Positions 25,201 through 38,885 are shown, counted from the stretch's first letter. The stretch is DNA of 64,000 nt from Rapana venosa (GCA_028751875.1 CM054141.1:74181646-74245645), one strand, 5' to 3'. The notes: generated from the letters alone by a model not told the origin. A program made the numbers and translations.

Positions 25201-28200
25201 ACGGAAAACTTTTCGTCCATCCCAAGTATTCACCAATTTCGTATCTTTTCGAATTTTCATGGTTTTTTTTAAGCTCCTTTGGCCTTTTCCCAACATGCGT
25301 GCCCCAATTACGTATTGTTTTTCCCATGTTTAAACCCAATGATGGTCCCCCTTTTTCACCTGGAGTTTTTGGGAATCCGCTGGTTTTTTTTTTGTTTTGC
25401 GTCCCCATTCCGCATATTTTTCCACCCTCATCCTGGGATAACGCTTCCCAATGGAAGGCGCGGTTTTGTTTTGGTAAATTTCCCCTCCCTCAACCGAATC
25501 CGGCCAAATTTCCTTTGTTTCCTTGCCAGTGTATGTCCCCATGTAGGTTATATTTTTTTCCTGTGGGCGGTGGAGTGCTATGGCGGCCGCCATCTCCATC
25601 CCCTCAAAGCCTGCTAAATTTTTTGCCAATAGCTTGGGGATTTTTTGGGTCGGGTTTATCTCCCCCACTGAGACAGGATTAAATACTGGCCTACAGTATT
25701 TTTAACCAAGAAGCCAAGGGAAACACCTCCCTGACGTCACCCCCCTGACTCTATTAAACTGCAAAAATTCATTCCACAAATCAAAAGAAATGAAAAAATT
25801 AACATGGAGAATACTATTCCAAAAACAAAAGAATAATAAAAGAATGTGCCGTAAAAGGAGTTGGTTGTGTTGTGTGTGTAGTGGTGTGGGATTTGTGTGG
25901 AATGGTGATTTTGAGAGAGATAGGTAATTTGGTATGTTTTTTACCCAAAAAATTATTTTAAATTCGTTTTCCCTACACATTTTACCTGGTTCAATTTTTA
26001 TGGTAAAAAGGTTTGCAATAATGTAAAGTATTTCCCGTAATTCACCCCAAATTCATTCCCACCTCATACCCTGCTGGGCTTCCCGGGAACGACTGTATTG
26101 CGGGTAAAACACCGCACGGCACGCTGCAAAAGTCAGACCCAGCCAAATAGGTTCCTTCTGGGCTTGCTATATTTCAGAGTATGGTACAAGTGCCAGGACC
26201 GGGTCCACTCCCATTGATGATTTTTGGTACAATATCCCACCCTATTGCGTGTCTCGTCCCTGGCCCTTTCCCGTCACCCCGTTTCCCAACCAAATTCCTG
26301 CAGGACTTTCCCCCCCCTTTTTGGAACAAGGCTGTTTTATACACCTGTTTTTGTGTGCCCAAATATCCATCATTCAGTTTTTTTTCTCCAGTTTGAACGT
26401 TGCTGTAAATCTTGAGCAATGGTTTTTTACTGTGTTTTTTTGCCCACCAGGAGTGCGCGAGTTCGATGCGCGTGCTGCCCAGACTAGATCGTTATGGTTT
26501 TTGGTTTGGCGTCTCTGTTAGGTGAGCATGTTTTTTTATATTCAAATAGATGATCCCGCCCGTGCAAAGCAACGTTCCACAGTCTATAGAGCTTGAACGC
26601 GATACAGTTCTGAATCTGGCAGTAAAGAGTCACACATAAGCTTTCACAGCTGTAAGCCATAAAATGGCAATACGACAAAAGTGCTGACCGAAGGTGCCCT
26701 TCTGTAGAGTCTGAACCTTTAGTGTGAAGGATTTTATCTTGGACTGTTATGGTGTTCTCACACTTTTTTTACGCCAGTACTTTTAGCTCCCATGGAGGAA
26801 GAAGTGTCCCACAGCAAGTCCCCAGATACTTTTCCACCTTGATGTAGTGGATTGCATCGAGCGACCTTCTTTTGTTGATGGACTGCCCAAGGTACTTGCG
26901 CGCGAGAGGAGTGAGAGCGCGCGCGCGCGGAGCGCGCGAGCGATTAGGTGTCCTCCCCCACCTCACATCTTTGAAATGTTGGGTTGGAGGGTGGTCGGTG
27001 TTGGTAGTGTTTTTTCACTAGATCTTTTGGGCCCTTCTTTTTTCCCGTTCCATGCATCCTTCCAGAGCGCGCGCGCGCTTTGCATTTTGGACTGATGTTC
27101 CCGTCTGGGTGGTGAGTGATCCTGATTCTTTTCCAAATGAGGGCCCATAATTTTCCCAAATAATTCGGTTCCTCCCACTGCGATCGAAAGATAGCAGATT
27201 TGCCCTTACTCCCATAATTGTGATTTGTGGTCTTGGAAAGTCAAGGAAGGGCCCCCTCCCCCGCCCATGATTTTATTCCAGGAACACCGTTTTTTTTGAG
27301 AAAAAGGGAAGACGGGGTAGTAGCGGGGCAGCCTGTGTTCGTACTCCCAAGGTGAAATACCCGGAAGAGAACCTTTCATCCGCATTTTCTACCCACACAT
27401 GAGGAACCAAAGCCTCCTGGTGGAAAAGCACTCATAACAGCGCCAGAATGACTTTTTGAATCAATGTCCACTCGTCGAACTGCATTCATAGATTTCCTCC
27501 GTCAGTCAAGTAGACATTTGCTACACCAGATGACTGTGCCTCTACCTATGAAAAAGTCATTTCAGGTCTGCCACCCCAAACCTAGTCGCGGACTTTCTTG
27601 ATAAAGTCGACCTATATCGATAGAATGTCAAATGAAGTTTCTGTAGAGCCTTGTAGATTTGAATGTTGCGGATTGCTTTCTCTAGTGACATTATCTGAAA
27701 TGTACTATGGAAGATTCAGTGCTCCGTACAGTCCTAGCTTTTCCAGCCTGTCATAAAGATGTGCTGTGTCTTCTGAAATAGATTTCCTTCCCTGCTTGTG
27801 GTTTTTTTTCAGTCTTTTTCAAAGCAAAAATGCGAGCGCAGCATAAACCTTTGATGCTTATGCGAGAGCTTATCAAGAGAACTGATTTTTTTTTCCCTGT
27901 AATTTTTTTTGGCATCTTTCTTTCAGATAATTTCTTCAGGTCCCCCCCTCCCCATTCCCTTGGATAGTGAACAATGTTTGGATTGTCCCCCTACATGTTT
28001 CAGAAAGCCACATCTTTGCTGGCCCCAGTAATTGCGTTATGGCGAAGATGATTGGCGTTTAGTGCCTGAATTACATCTGCTCCTCCGTAAACTTGGGAAT
28101 GAGCTTTCAGCCGGATTTAGTCCAATCCCCTGGTGAACCATTCCTTCCCTTTTCCGAAAGATCTTTGACTGCTTTTCGCGAGACGAGCGCGCCCATCTGA

Positions 28201-29244
28201 GAGCGCGAGACTCATCTGAGCCGAGTGAGATGCCTTTCAGGATCTCCTGGGCGTGGTCCCTGGGATTCTTTTGCCGTGACATAGTGGGGTTCGGAATCAG
28301 CTCAGCTTGTTAGTTGTAACAGGTCGACTGCAAATTCATTCCCTGTCCATAATCCTCTTCATGATTAGTGGTGCTTTTTTCTGTAAGGACTGAAAACCCC
28401 TCCTTTGTCATCAAGAACGGAGAAGTCCCTTTGCTGCTGGGACTTGTTTTTTAACATTGGATTGTCCCTGGTATCCTCTTTTTGCTAGTCCCTCCCTTTC
28501 GCCATTGGCCCTTCCCTCCAAAACCTTGGGAGCATTTGTTTTATTTCCCTTGACCATCCAGTATTTTTCCCCAAGGCACCAATCCATCCCTTCTTTTCTT
28601 TGATTGAGTCCATTTAACTTGAGAGAGTCTAACCCCTTTTTCCCGGCCCGATTTAGGAGAGAGAGAGAGACCGGGTGTTTTTTTTTTTTGTTGTTTCCTT
28701 TCTGCCTGCTTTTTAGCTCTACGTTGGATCGCACAGTCCAGATATCGTTTGTAAACCCCCGTTTTTTGGTTTTTTTTTCTTTTTTCCTCTCTTTTTGTCC
28801 CAAGTTCTTCCAGCGGCTGTCTCCTGAGATGCCCCCCACTTGCCTGAACGGTGCGATTCATTGCCGAGTTGACAGTTTGTTTAGATTCAAATCTTGGAGG
28901 CAACACACATCCCAATATGTTGGCGAGACACAATTTGGGCGGGGGGGGCGCGGGAGGGGGGGGGGGGTGATGCGCGAACCGATCCTCATACTTTTAAAGA
29001 TTTTCAGCGACTTTCCGGGGGGTCCCTTCAAAGCTTTTTCATGTGAAAGCCCGCAACGGGAATATCTCATTCTGTCTTGGTCCTTCATCTGATCTGTAGG
29101 GTCATGAGTACCTTCTAATCCCATTATTACCATAACCTAGCACAGATAATGTGTTACTTCTTTATATCATGCTTGATGCAAAAAACGCAAAAATAGCAAT
29201 GGCTTGTGGCAATGTATCCATCTAAATAAATAATTTTTTGAACT
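22235..29244. other. Pyrimidine-rich, homopolymer-laden sequence, copy 2
   Basis: Identical counterpart of 5851-12860. Only the RT-like motif at 22824-23104 was recognised. Confidence 0.5.
22824..23104 (-). pseudogene. Frameshifted reverse-transcriptase fragment (LINE), copy 2
   Basis: Counterpart of the RT fragment at 6440-6720, with the same frameshifts at the same places and motif A (INFMDFDKKALNSV) at 22894-22935. Identical breaks in both copies mean they arose before duplication, or that both copies come from the same read or contig. Confidence 0.5.
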
Positions 29245-30419
29245 TGACCTTACAACACACAGAGGAGAGAGAGGGGGGAGAGATAGTACACTGGGACATG
29301 AACCACTCAGACTGTCTAACTAGAGCATATTCAAGCATATCAGAGATGCAATAAACAGAGAGAGACAGCACCGAGGAGAACGAGAGACAAGATTAGCAAA
29401 GGCCACAAAAAAAAAAGAAAGAGAAAAAAGAGGAAAAGATTGCCACAACAGAAGAAGAAACAGACAGTAAGAGGACAGAGACATGGAGGTAGTAGTGCAG
29501 ATTGACCGGCTGGTACTATCTTAATTGTACGAAACTGCGTTTCCCCCTGTCATATATCCTACCCCTTGATTACAAGCTACTCGGAAACCCCAAGAAAAAA
29601 TCGGGTTAATGGGGGAAAGGAAAAAAGGGGTGGGTGGGTGGTGGGAGAAGAAAGGGTGTTTGGCCCCCAATAGGGGGGGTGGGTGGATGGTTGAAAAGTT
29701 AATGAGAAAGAAAGGAAAAACCTGGTTTTTGTGCTTACCTCATTGTAGTGTGTGACTATTTCATTAGTGTCTGTTCAACTGGATGGCTGAACGCTAGTCT
29801 TCGATAACCTGCGATGCAACTACTCGGAAGTCAGCAGAAAAACTAATATCTACTAGGACAACCAACATGACCTAGCTTGCGGATCATGTTCCTGTATTCA
29901 ACAAACGTGCCTACAAAAAATTGGTTATTGGTGTGGTGGTTTGTGGTGTGTGGTGTGTGGTGTGGTGTGTTGTTGTGTGTTAAGTCGATGTTGGTGGGTT
30001 GGTGGTGGTGGTTGTGTTGGTGGGGGTGTTCTATTAAACTAAAGTAAACATACAGCCAAAAAAAGCCCAATAAATAATATTGAAAAATATAAAGTAATGA
30101 AATCCATCAATTCCACAACGAAAGAACAACAACCAACTTATAAGCCAAAACGATAAAAGCCCAAGAGAGAGACAGTAGAACTAGATATACAAGAAAGAAA
30201 AGTGGTGTGTGTAATATTTTCAAGAATGATATTAATAATTTATATAATTCCTCAAACAATACGCCCGACTCAGCAGTACAATTTATAGCACAACACACCC
30301 GAGGCAAAAGCTCCATGTATTTACAAGTACACATTAATCTCGTAACATTACACATGTCATGATAAATGAAAATAAACTTAATAAACCCATACACTACCCA
30401 ACAACATAAAAAAAACCAA
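29245..30419. other. Mixed low-complexity sequence, copy 2
   Basis: Same as 12861-14035: GA patch, GT-rich runs and AT-rich sequence. Nothing coding is recognised. Confidence 0.5.
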
Positions 30420-30423
30420 AGGA

Positions 30424-33400
30424 ACTAAAGGAAAAATAGACTGAAAGAATGATGAGAGAGACCTAGAAATAAGAAAGAGAGAGAGAAGAGTAGAGAAGAG
30501 AGAGATGAGAGAAGAAAAAGAAGAGAGAGAGGGAAAAAGAAGAGAGAGAAGGGGGGGGGAGTTTAGAGAAAGAGAGAGAAGTCGAGAATAGTTAGAGATG
30601 AGAGAGTAAGTCCAGAGAGAGAGAAGAGAGAGAGAGAAGAAAGATGAAGAGACTAGTGAGAAACTAGAGAGAGAGTGGGGGCGAGCGAGCAGCACAAGCA
30701 AACCAGCAACAAGAGAGTCCATGAGGAACAGTGCAGTCTGAGTCGATAGTCTGCTACAGTAACGACATCACAGAGATGGACTACGCAGATGCGCGCAGTA
30801 GTGAACAAAGAGCTGTGAGTGAGTCTGCAGTGCTCAGTAGCCGACGAGCGTAGATACAGGCGGTCGAAGGAGACGGAACAGTAGAGTGAAAGACAGCATG
30901 TAGTGCTAATAGATCAGTAACACTTGAGTAGATGGTTAGACGAGGGAACGGAGACGAGTAGTTGAGCTTCAGGATCTGTAATGAGCGAGTAACTAGTAGA
31001 TTAGGTATGTAGGTCAAGAAACACAGTAGTAGACAAGTAGACTAGAGATGAGTAGTGCGAGACATTTAGAGAGCAGAAGAGACGAAGCACATGAGTTAGA
31101 GCAGAGAAAAGTCTGTGGAGGCATGTCGAGAGACTATGTAATAGTGGGAGAAGAAGAGATGCACAGCAAGACAGCAGGTAGTAGTACGACAAGAGAGACT
31201 AGTATGTAGGCTGAGATAGATAGGGCGCGATACCACAGAGAGGAGATGGGGGTGAAAGATGTGTGGAAAAGAACAGAGAAGAGAGAGAGATAATAGTTGG
31301 AGAGTGAGAGGTTGGATGAAGAGAGAGAAGAGAGACGAGATAGTACAGTCTAGTACTGTAGAAGCAGAGAGCGAGATTTCTCCACGAGCCAACGTAGTGG
31401 GAGGAATGGAGGGTGGGGAGAAGGAGAGAGAAGAGAGGGGGAGGGAAAAGAGAATAGAGAAATGATTGGAGAAAAAGAAGGAAAGAGAAGGGTGAGAAAG
31501 AAAAAAGAAAGATAAGGGGTGGAGAAAGAGTAGAGAGAGAAGGTGGAGAAAGAGAATAAGAGGTGAAAGAAGAAAGAGAAGAGAGAGAGAGAGAGGGAGA
31601 GAAGAGGAGCGGATAGAGATGGAATGGAGAAGAAAGAGAGAGAAGAAGGAGAAGAGAATAGGGTTGGGGAAAAAGGGAGAGAAGAGTGAGTGATGAGAGT
31701 AAGGAGATGTGGAATGAAGGGAGAAGAGAAAGAGAAAGTGGAGACGAGTACATAGAACAGGGTAGAGAAGAGAGAGAGAGAAGGGAGGAGAAGTGGAAGG
31801 AAAAAGGAGTGGAGTGTGAGAAAAGAGAGTGAATGAGGGTGAGAGTGATAGAGAAGAGGTGGAGAAGAAAAGTGAGAAAAGAGAGAGAAGAGAAGAGGAA
31901 GAAAGAGAGAGCGATAGAGATGAAGGTGAAAAAAGAGAAAGCGATGTGTGACGTGAGAGTAAAGAGGAGAGGTGGAAATGGAGAAGAAGAGAGGATTGAG
32001 AGAAGAAGAAGAAAGTGTGGGAGAAGAGGTAGAAAAGAAGTGAAGGGAGGAGAAGAGGAAGGGTAGAGAAAAAGAGAGAAGAAAGGGAGAGTGTGAGCAA
32101 TAGGGTGAAAAGAAAGAAGAGTAGGAAAATGCAGAGAGTAGGATAAGGGTGGAGATGAGAATAGAAAGGGAGTGAAAAAGAAGAGTAGTGCGAGGGTTGG
32201 TGTCGGAGGTGACGCGATGCAGTGGAGTGTGGTGATCGCGCGCGGGTAAGGAGAGTATGAAAGTTGAAAGGAGTAGAAGAGAGGAATTGAGAAAGAAAAA
32301 GAGAGAATAAAGGGGTGGACGAAACACAGACAGACGTGGTAATTGGCAGAACGGATAAATACGCAGTGGGAGCCATAACTGAGAGAGAGGAGGCTGCAAC
32401 AGAGAGAGAAGCATTAGGTAGAAGACGAAATAGCAGGGTAGTTGAGACAGTCAATAGAGTAGACTCGATTGAGAAAGACAGAGGCTGAGAGAGCACATAT
32501 CTGACAGTCGAAGCTCGCAGCGAAGCAGAAACGCGCGAGGATGACAGCGCGCAGGTGCGAAAAGTAAGATAGAGGGGTTGGGACACAACGACATAGTGAG
32601 CGAGATACTGGAGATGTGAGTAGAACACGGGTTGAGATAGAAGATACAAAAGAGAGAGGGGAGCTGGAGAAAGCACAGCAGACGACAGATAGTGTGAGAC
32701 TTAAGATCTAGTATTAGCAGGAGTAGATGAGACGAAGAATAAAGAAGAGGTGGCCAGACAGAGCAAGAGGTGAGCGATATGTAGCAGTACACAAGTAGTA
32801 ATGCCGCATAAGCAGTAGACGAGGCCGGACGGTGATGTAGAGCGAGACCGCTGGAGGAAGGGATTAGGTGGGAGAAAGAGAAAGAGGGGATGGAGAAAGA
32901 GAGGGGAGGAGAAGAGAAAAGAGGTTTGGGAGAAGAGAAGAGAGAGAAGGTTGGATATTAAAGAAGAATGGGTGATAGAAGAAGAGGAGATTTTCGGAAA
33001 AAGAAGGAGAGAGAAATGAGAAAAAGGAGAGAAAAGGTGGCGGAAGAAGAGATAGAGAGAGAAAGAGAGAGAAGAGAGAGAACTGAAGAGATACGTAAGG
33101 GGTGAATAGGAAGAGGAGAAGAGGATGGGATGAAGAAAGAAGACAAGAGAGAACCAGGGTGAAGAGAAAAGAGATGGTGGAGAAGAGAGAGACAGGTGGA
33201 GTGGAAGAGACGCTGCTCGCGACTCGATGATGTGAAAAAAGAGAGAGCCAAGCACAGAGACAGTGAGCGCGCTGTGAAACATGAGAGTGGAGCTGAGAGC
33301 TGTCAGTGCGCATGAAGATCATACGTAAGAGAGAAGGGGTGGAAGGGAAGAGCCGGAAAGAGAGTGCAACGAGAGAGAAGGGGTTTAGAATGGAGAGAGA

Positions 33401-34744
33401 TATAATATCAGACGGATAAAGAGGGTGTTAAACGAGCGTGAGAAGAGGAGGTGGCGAAGCGAAAGAGGTATGGTGGAGAAGAAAACAAGAGGTGAGACAG
33501 AAGAGAGAAGAGGGGGTGGAGACAAGAGAGAAGAGAGTTTAGGTGGAGCGACAGACAGAGCATTTAATAGAAGGTAGGAGAAAAGAGACACAACAAGGTG
33601 GAAGAAGAGTGAAGAGAGAGTGGAGGAGAGAGAGAGATGGGAGAGAAAAAAGAGAGAGCACAACGAGCAGCAGAGAGGAATTAGATAGAAGCAGAGAGTA
33701 CGTGTGGATTGGCATGAGAGAGCAGTATGCGATACATACCACACACGATGACAGCGCGATGAGCAGTACAGACAGAGCTATGTGCGAGAACATGGTTTAG
33801 TAGATAGCCAGACACAGATGGCGAGACTGTTTACGTGCTCTGCACAGAGAGAAAGAGGTCGTGTGGAGAGCAGTGAGCGGGGGGAGGAGTGTGAGAGAGG
33901 TAAGAGAGTGAATGGGAGAAGAGAGAGAGTGAGTGCTGGAGAGTTGAAGTGAGTGAGAAGAAAGAGAATAGGTGTGAGTGTGAGCGAAATAGAAGAGAAG
34001 AGGGGTGGTGAAGAAGAGAGTTGGGGATGTGGTGAAAGAGAGAGATGTGCGAGAATAGAAGAGAGGAGAGGATGAGTGAGAGTGAGTAGTGAAGTGGAGC
34101 AGAGCGAGTGTGAGCGCGCAGGAGTGTGGTGAAGAGAGATAAGAGGGGTGGGTGAAAAATAACGAGAGATAGAGTGGAAAGAGAAGAGAGAGGGGTTGGA
34201 ATATGAAAGAGAAGAGTCCTAACCCTCCTGGAGATTTAAGAAGAGAGATGCGAATGGAGAGAATAGAGAGAGGGTGGAGAAGATAGAAGCGAGGAGGTGG
34301 AGAAAGAGAGATAGTGTTGGGAGAAGAGAAAGAGAGAAGGGGTTGGAATAATAAGAAAGGGCAGAAGACGGTCAGTAACGAAAGCCCAAGAAAATTCGCA
34401 GTGACTAGTTGTTATGTGCGACAGAAAGTACAGTCTAAGTGAGCGTGGAAAGAAGAGAGAAATAGGGTGGTAGATTTAAAGAAGAGAGAAAGGTGGTTCG
34501 CTGGTAAAAGCGATGCATAATTACTATCAGATATATACATAACAGAGACAAGAAGGAAGTGTGAAGCGAAGTAGAGGGAGTATTAAATTGGTGGGAAAGA
34601 AACAGGAAGAGAAGGTGGTTAACGTGAGAGAAGAGAGTGTGAGAAAGAGAGAAGAGGTGGAGATAGAGACGAAGAGGGTTGGGAGAAGAGAATAAGGGTG
34701 AACAGTGAGATAGAGGTGGAGAAGAAGATGGTGTGAAATAGCGC
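30424..34744. repeat. GA-rich degenerate tract, copy 2 right zone
   Basis: Identical counterpart of 14040-18360, including the 526-codon compositional open frame on the minus strand at 31096-32676. Confidence 0.7.
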
Positions 34745-34753
34745 GCGTGAGTG

Positions 34754-34930
34754 CAGGGGCCCCCCTTCTGGTGGCCCCAAGGGGCCGAAATTTTAGGCGC
34801 CCTGTGGATTTGACCGGGATGAGACATAATGAATCTGGATAGGCTGTGGTGAGGAGATTGAAATAGCTGCATGGGAACAGCAGGACGAGGACATCTCATA
34901 AGATGAAGTAACAAAAACAAAAAAAAAAAT
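34754..34930. other. Unique flank right of the duplicated block
   Basis: The sequence changes abruptly from GA-rich repeat to a GC-rich patch (aggggccccccttctggtggcccc) and then ordinary sequence ending in an A run at 34913-34929. No gene is recognised. The abrupt change marks the block edge. Confidence 0.5.
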
Positions 34931-35275
34931 CACTCCTCCCTTGAGATCTCTTCACTGGCTACATATCTCACAAAGAGTGAAGTATAAGACTTGCTCCCTC
35001 TGTTACAAATGGCTCCACAAAACTGCACCTTCCTATCTCTGCAACTGTCTTCACCTGTACACTCCCATCTCACTGCCTCTGTTCTACTGCATTTGCCTTG
35101 TGCTTTTAAACACCCAGATTCAAACAATCCACAGTTGGCCGTCGCTCTTTCTCTGTTTTGGGTCCATCCGTCTGGAATGACCTCCCCCTCTCACTTTGCC
35201 AAAAGCCTACATTTGATATACTTTCATATCCGGACTCAGACACACTTGTTTCTGACCTATGACCTTCCCCTTTAG
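34931..35275 (+). mobile_element. 3' end of a CR1/L2/Jockey-type LINE ORF2 (C-terminal tail)
   Basis: The plus-strand frame starting near 34935 reads LRSLHWL.ISQRVKYK and continues CSLCYKWLHKTAPSYLC. After a frame change, a phrase reading GRRSFSVFGPSVWNDLPLS follows near 35141-35200. This is the conserved C-terminal tail after the RT domain of these LINEs (LHWLPI..RI.YK...L.YK.L...AP.YL, then RSFS...P..WN.LP). The RT domain itself is absent, so this is a 5'-truncated copy. Frame changes show it is inactive. It begins just after an A run and lies immediately right of the duplicated block. Confidence 0.75.
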
Positions 35276-35460
35276 TTGCACCTCTGCCTGTTCCTGCTTT
35301 CAAATAGACATCTACATTCCAACATGTGTGTGGTGTGTGTGCTGCGTAAATCTAAAATCTGGTACATTTTTTTGTGAACGGTTGCACGCATGTGAATGTT
35401 AAGAACAAAAGCGTTTTGATTTGTTCACTTTACAAGATTAAGCATTATACAAATACCATA

Positions 35461-35461
<1 letters not shown>
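35276..35461. other. Short unannotated sequence
   Basis: Sequence between the LINE tail and the trinucleotide repeat. No feature is recognised. Confidence 0.5.
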
Positions 35462-35491
<30 letters not shown>

Positions 35492-35513
35492 TACTACTAC
35501 TACTTCTACTACT
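35462..35513 (+). repeat. Compound trinucleotide microsatellite (ATT)n(TAC)n
   Basis: About ten ATT units are followed directly by about seven TAC/TTC units. Confidence 0.95.
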
Positions 35514-35549
35514 ATGGCTGACTGGGGTTGACTTCATTCTTGTACACAT

Positions 35550-37345
35550 GTTCTATAGGTTAACTTATCCTACTATGCATGTACTGTGGTTAACATCCTA
35601 CTATACATGTACTGTGGTTAACTTATCCTACTATACATGTACTGTGGTTAACTTATCTACTATGCATGTACTGTGGTTATCATCCTACTATACATGTACT
35701 GTGGTTAACTTATCCTACTATACATGTACTGTGGTTAACTTATCCTACTATACATGTACTGTGGTTAACTTATCCTACTATACATGTACTGTGGTTAACA
35801 TCCTACTATACATGTACTGTGGTTAACTTATCCTACTATGCATGTACTGTGGTTAACATCCTACTATACATGTACTGTGGGTAACTTATCCTACTATACA
35901 TGTACTGTGGTTAACTTATCCTACTATACATGTACTGTGGTTAACTTACCCTACTATACATGTACTGTGGTTATCATCCTACTATACATGTACTGTGGTT
36001 AACTTACCCTACTATACATGTACTGTGGTTAACATCCTACTATACATGTACTGTGGTTAACATCCTACTATACATGTACTGTGGTTAACATCCTACTATA
36101 CATGTACTGTGGTTAACATCCTGCTATACATGTACTGTGGTTAACATCCTACTATACATGTACTGTGGTTAACATCCTACTATACATGTACTGTGGTTAA
36201 CATATCCTACTATACATGTACTGTGGTTAATATCCTACTATACATGTTTTGTGGTTAACTTATCCTACTATACATGTACTGTGGTTAATATCCTACTATA
36301 CATGTACTGTGGTTAACTTATCCTACTATACATGTTTTGTGGTTAACTTATCCTACTATACATGTACTGTGGTTAATATCCTACTATACATGTACTGTGG
36401 TTAACTTATCCTACTATACATGTTTTGTGGTTAACTTATCCTACTATACATGTACTGTGGTTAACTTATCCTACTATACATGTACTGTGGTTAACTTATC
36501 CTACTATACATGTTTTGTGGTTAACTTATCCTACTATACATGTACTGTGGTTAACTTATCCTACTATACATGTTTTGTGGTTAACTTAACCTACTATACA
36601 TGTACTGTGGTTAACTTATCCTACTATACATGTTTTGTGGTTAACTTATCCTACTATACATGTACTGTGGTTAATATCCTACTATACATGTTTTGTGGTT
36701 AACTTATCCTACTATACATGTTTGTGGTTAACTTATCCTACTATACATGTACTGTGGTTAACTATCCTACTATAACATGTTTTGTGGTTAACTTATCCTA
36801 CTATACATGTTTTGTGGTTAACTTATCCTACTATACATGTACTGTGGTTAACTTATCCTACTATACATGTTTTGTGGTTACTATCCTTACTATACATGTA
36901 CTGTGGGGTTTAAATTATCCTACTATACATGTACTGTGGTTAATATCTACTATACATGTACTGTGGTTAATTTCCTACTATACATGTACTGTGGTTTAAC
37001 TTATCCTACTATACATGTTTTGTGGTTTAAAATCCTACTATACTGTACTGTGGTTAATATCCTGCGTACATGTACTGTGGTTAATATCCTACTATACAGT
37101 AAATGTGGTTAACTTATCTACATACAGTACTGTGGTTAACTTATCCTACTATACATGTTTTGTGGTTAACTTATCCTACTATACATGTACTGTGGTTAAC
37201 ATATCCTACTATACATGTACTGTGGTTAATATCTTGCTGTACATGTACTGTGGTTAATATCCTACTATACATGTACTGTGGTTAACTTATCCTACTATAC
37301 ATGTACTGTGGTTAACTTATCCTACTATACATGTTTTGTGGTTGA
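35550..37345 (+). repeat. 28/30-bp minisatellite with TACATGTA core
   Basis: Roughly 60 head-to-tail units of 30 bp (actgtggttaacttatccta then ctatacatgt) mixed with 28-bp units lacking the tt of cttat. A second allele replaces tgtac by tgttt, and it alternates with the standard unit in the 36240-36720 stretch. Each unit carries two palindromes, tacatgta and gttaac. Because 30 bp is ten codons, the array stays open in some frames and spells YYTCTVVNLS repeatedly; this is a by-product and not a gene. Confidence 0.95.
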
Positions 37346-38695
37346 CTTTGTCCTATACAAGTTCTACAGGTTGACTTTTTATCCTACTATATGTACTGTG
37401 GTTGACTTATCCTTCTGTGCCAGTACTATAGGTTGACTTTATCCTTCTATACATGTATCATGGTTGACTTTATCCTTCTATACATGTACAAAGGGTTGAC
37501 TTTATCCTTCTATACATGTATTATGGTTGACTTTATCCTTCTATACATGTATTATGGTTGACTTTATCCTTCTGTACATGTACTATGGGTTGACTCTATC
37601 CTACTATGTACATGTAGTACTATAGGTTGACCTCATCATACTATTCATGTATTATAGGTTGAGTTTATCCTGCTATATAATTATGTAGTATGGTGCTGTA
37701 CATGTATTCTGGGTTAATATGATTGTGCTATACATGTATTCTGGGTTGATATAAATGTTCTATGCATATATTCTGGGTTGATTGTGCTAGGTGTGTAAAA
37801 TGGGTTGACATGATTGTGCTAAACATGTATTATCGGTTGACTTTATCCTGCTGTACATGTATTATGTGTTGACATCATTGTGCTATACTTGTACAATGGG
37901 TTGACATGATTGTGCTATACTTGTACAATGGGTTGACATGATTGTGCAATGGGTTTACATCATTGTGCTATACATGTATTATGGGTTGACATTGTGCTAT
38001 ACTTGTAAAATGGATTAACACCATTGTGCTATGCATGTATTATGGGTTGACATCATTGTGCTATACATATATTATGGGTTGACATTGTGCTATACTTGTA
38101 AAATCGATTAACACCATTGTGCTATACTTGTACAATGGGTTGACATTGTGCTATACTTGTACAATGGGTTGACATTGTGCTATACTTGTACAATGGGTTG
38201 ACATCATTGTGCTATACTTGTACAATGGGTTGACGTCATTGTGCTATACTTGTACAATGGATTAACACCATTGTGCTATACTTGTACAATGGGTTGACAT
38301 CATTGTGCTATACTTGTACAATGGGTTGACATCATTGTGCTATACTTGTACAATGGATTAACACCATTGTGCTATACTTGTACAATGGGTTGACATCATT
38401 GTGCTATGCATGCATCATGGGTTGACATGATTGTGCTATATATGTATTCTGGGTTGACATGATTGTGCTATACATGTATTCTGGGTTGACATGATTGTGC
38501 TATATATGTATTCTGGGTTGACATGATTGTGCTATACATGTATTCTGGGTTGACATGATTGTGCTATATATGTATTCTGGGTTGACATGATTGTGCTATA
38601 TATGTATTCTGGGTTGACATGACTGTGCTATATATGTATTCTGGGTTGATATGACTGTGCTATATATGTATTCTGGGTTGATATGATTATGCTAA
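37346..38695 (+). repeat. Diverged continuation of the minisatellite (about 32-37-bp units)
   Basis: The array continues with units that drift step by step: ggttgactttatccttctatacatgtat, then attgtgctatacttgtacaa tgggttgacatc, then tgattgtgctatatatgtat tctgggttgaca. All keep a TA-C/A-TGTA-like core followed by a GGTTRA element. About 40 units. The order of variants records successive local amplifications. Confidence 0.9.
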
Positions 38696-38885
38696 ATAGG
38701 GAGTTCTCCACGAGTTCTTGCTTTCTATACTGCTCTAAATTAGGAAATGGTGTGTGTGTTTTTTTGGGTATATTTTTAATTTTATTTTGAGGATAATGGA
38801 ATAAGCACCTGCTTTTTTAAATTTTTTATATCAGTTCCTGTGTGTATGCAGTTTTTGTAAATTTTGTCATCTGTTCCCACTGCAA

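Larger units (their letters stand above)
18379..34753. repeat. Large duplicated block, copy 2 (16,375 bp)
   Basis: Second copy of the 1995-18369 block in the same orientation; add 16,384 to any copy-1 coordinate. I found no difference between copies. Real duplications of this age are possible, but identity through long GA microsatellites and homopolymers, which mutate and mis-sequence fastest, favours one sequence having been used twice during assembly or gap filling. Confidence 0.93.

Noticed and set aside
35374..37285. Repetitive protein YYTCTVVNLS in several plus-strand frames
   Set aside because: It follows from a 30-bp minisatellite unit. Frames break whenever 28-bp units occur, and there is no start context or domain.
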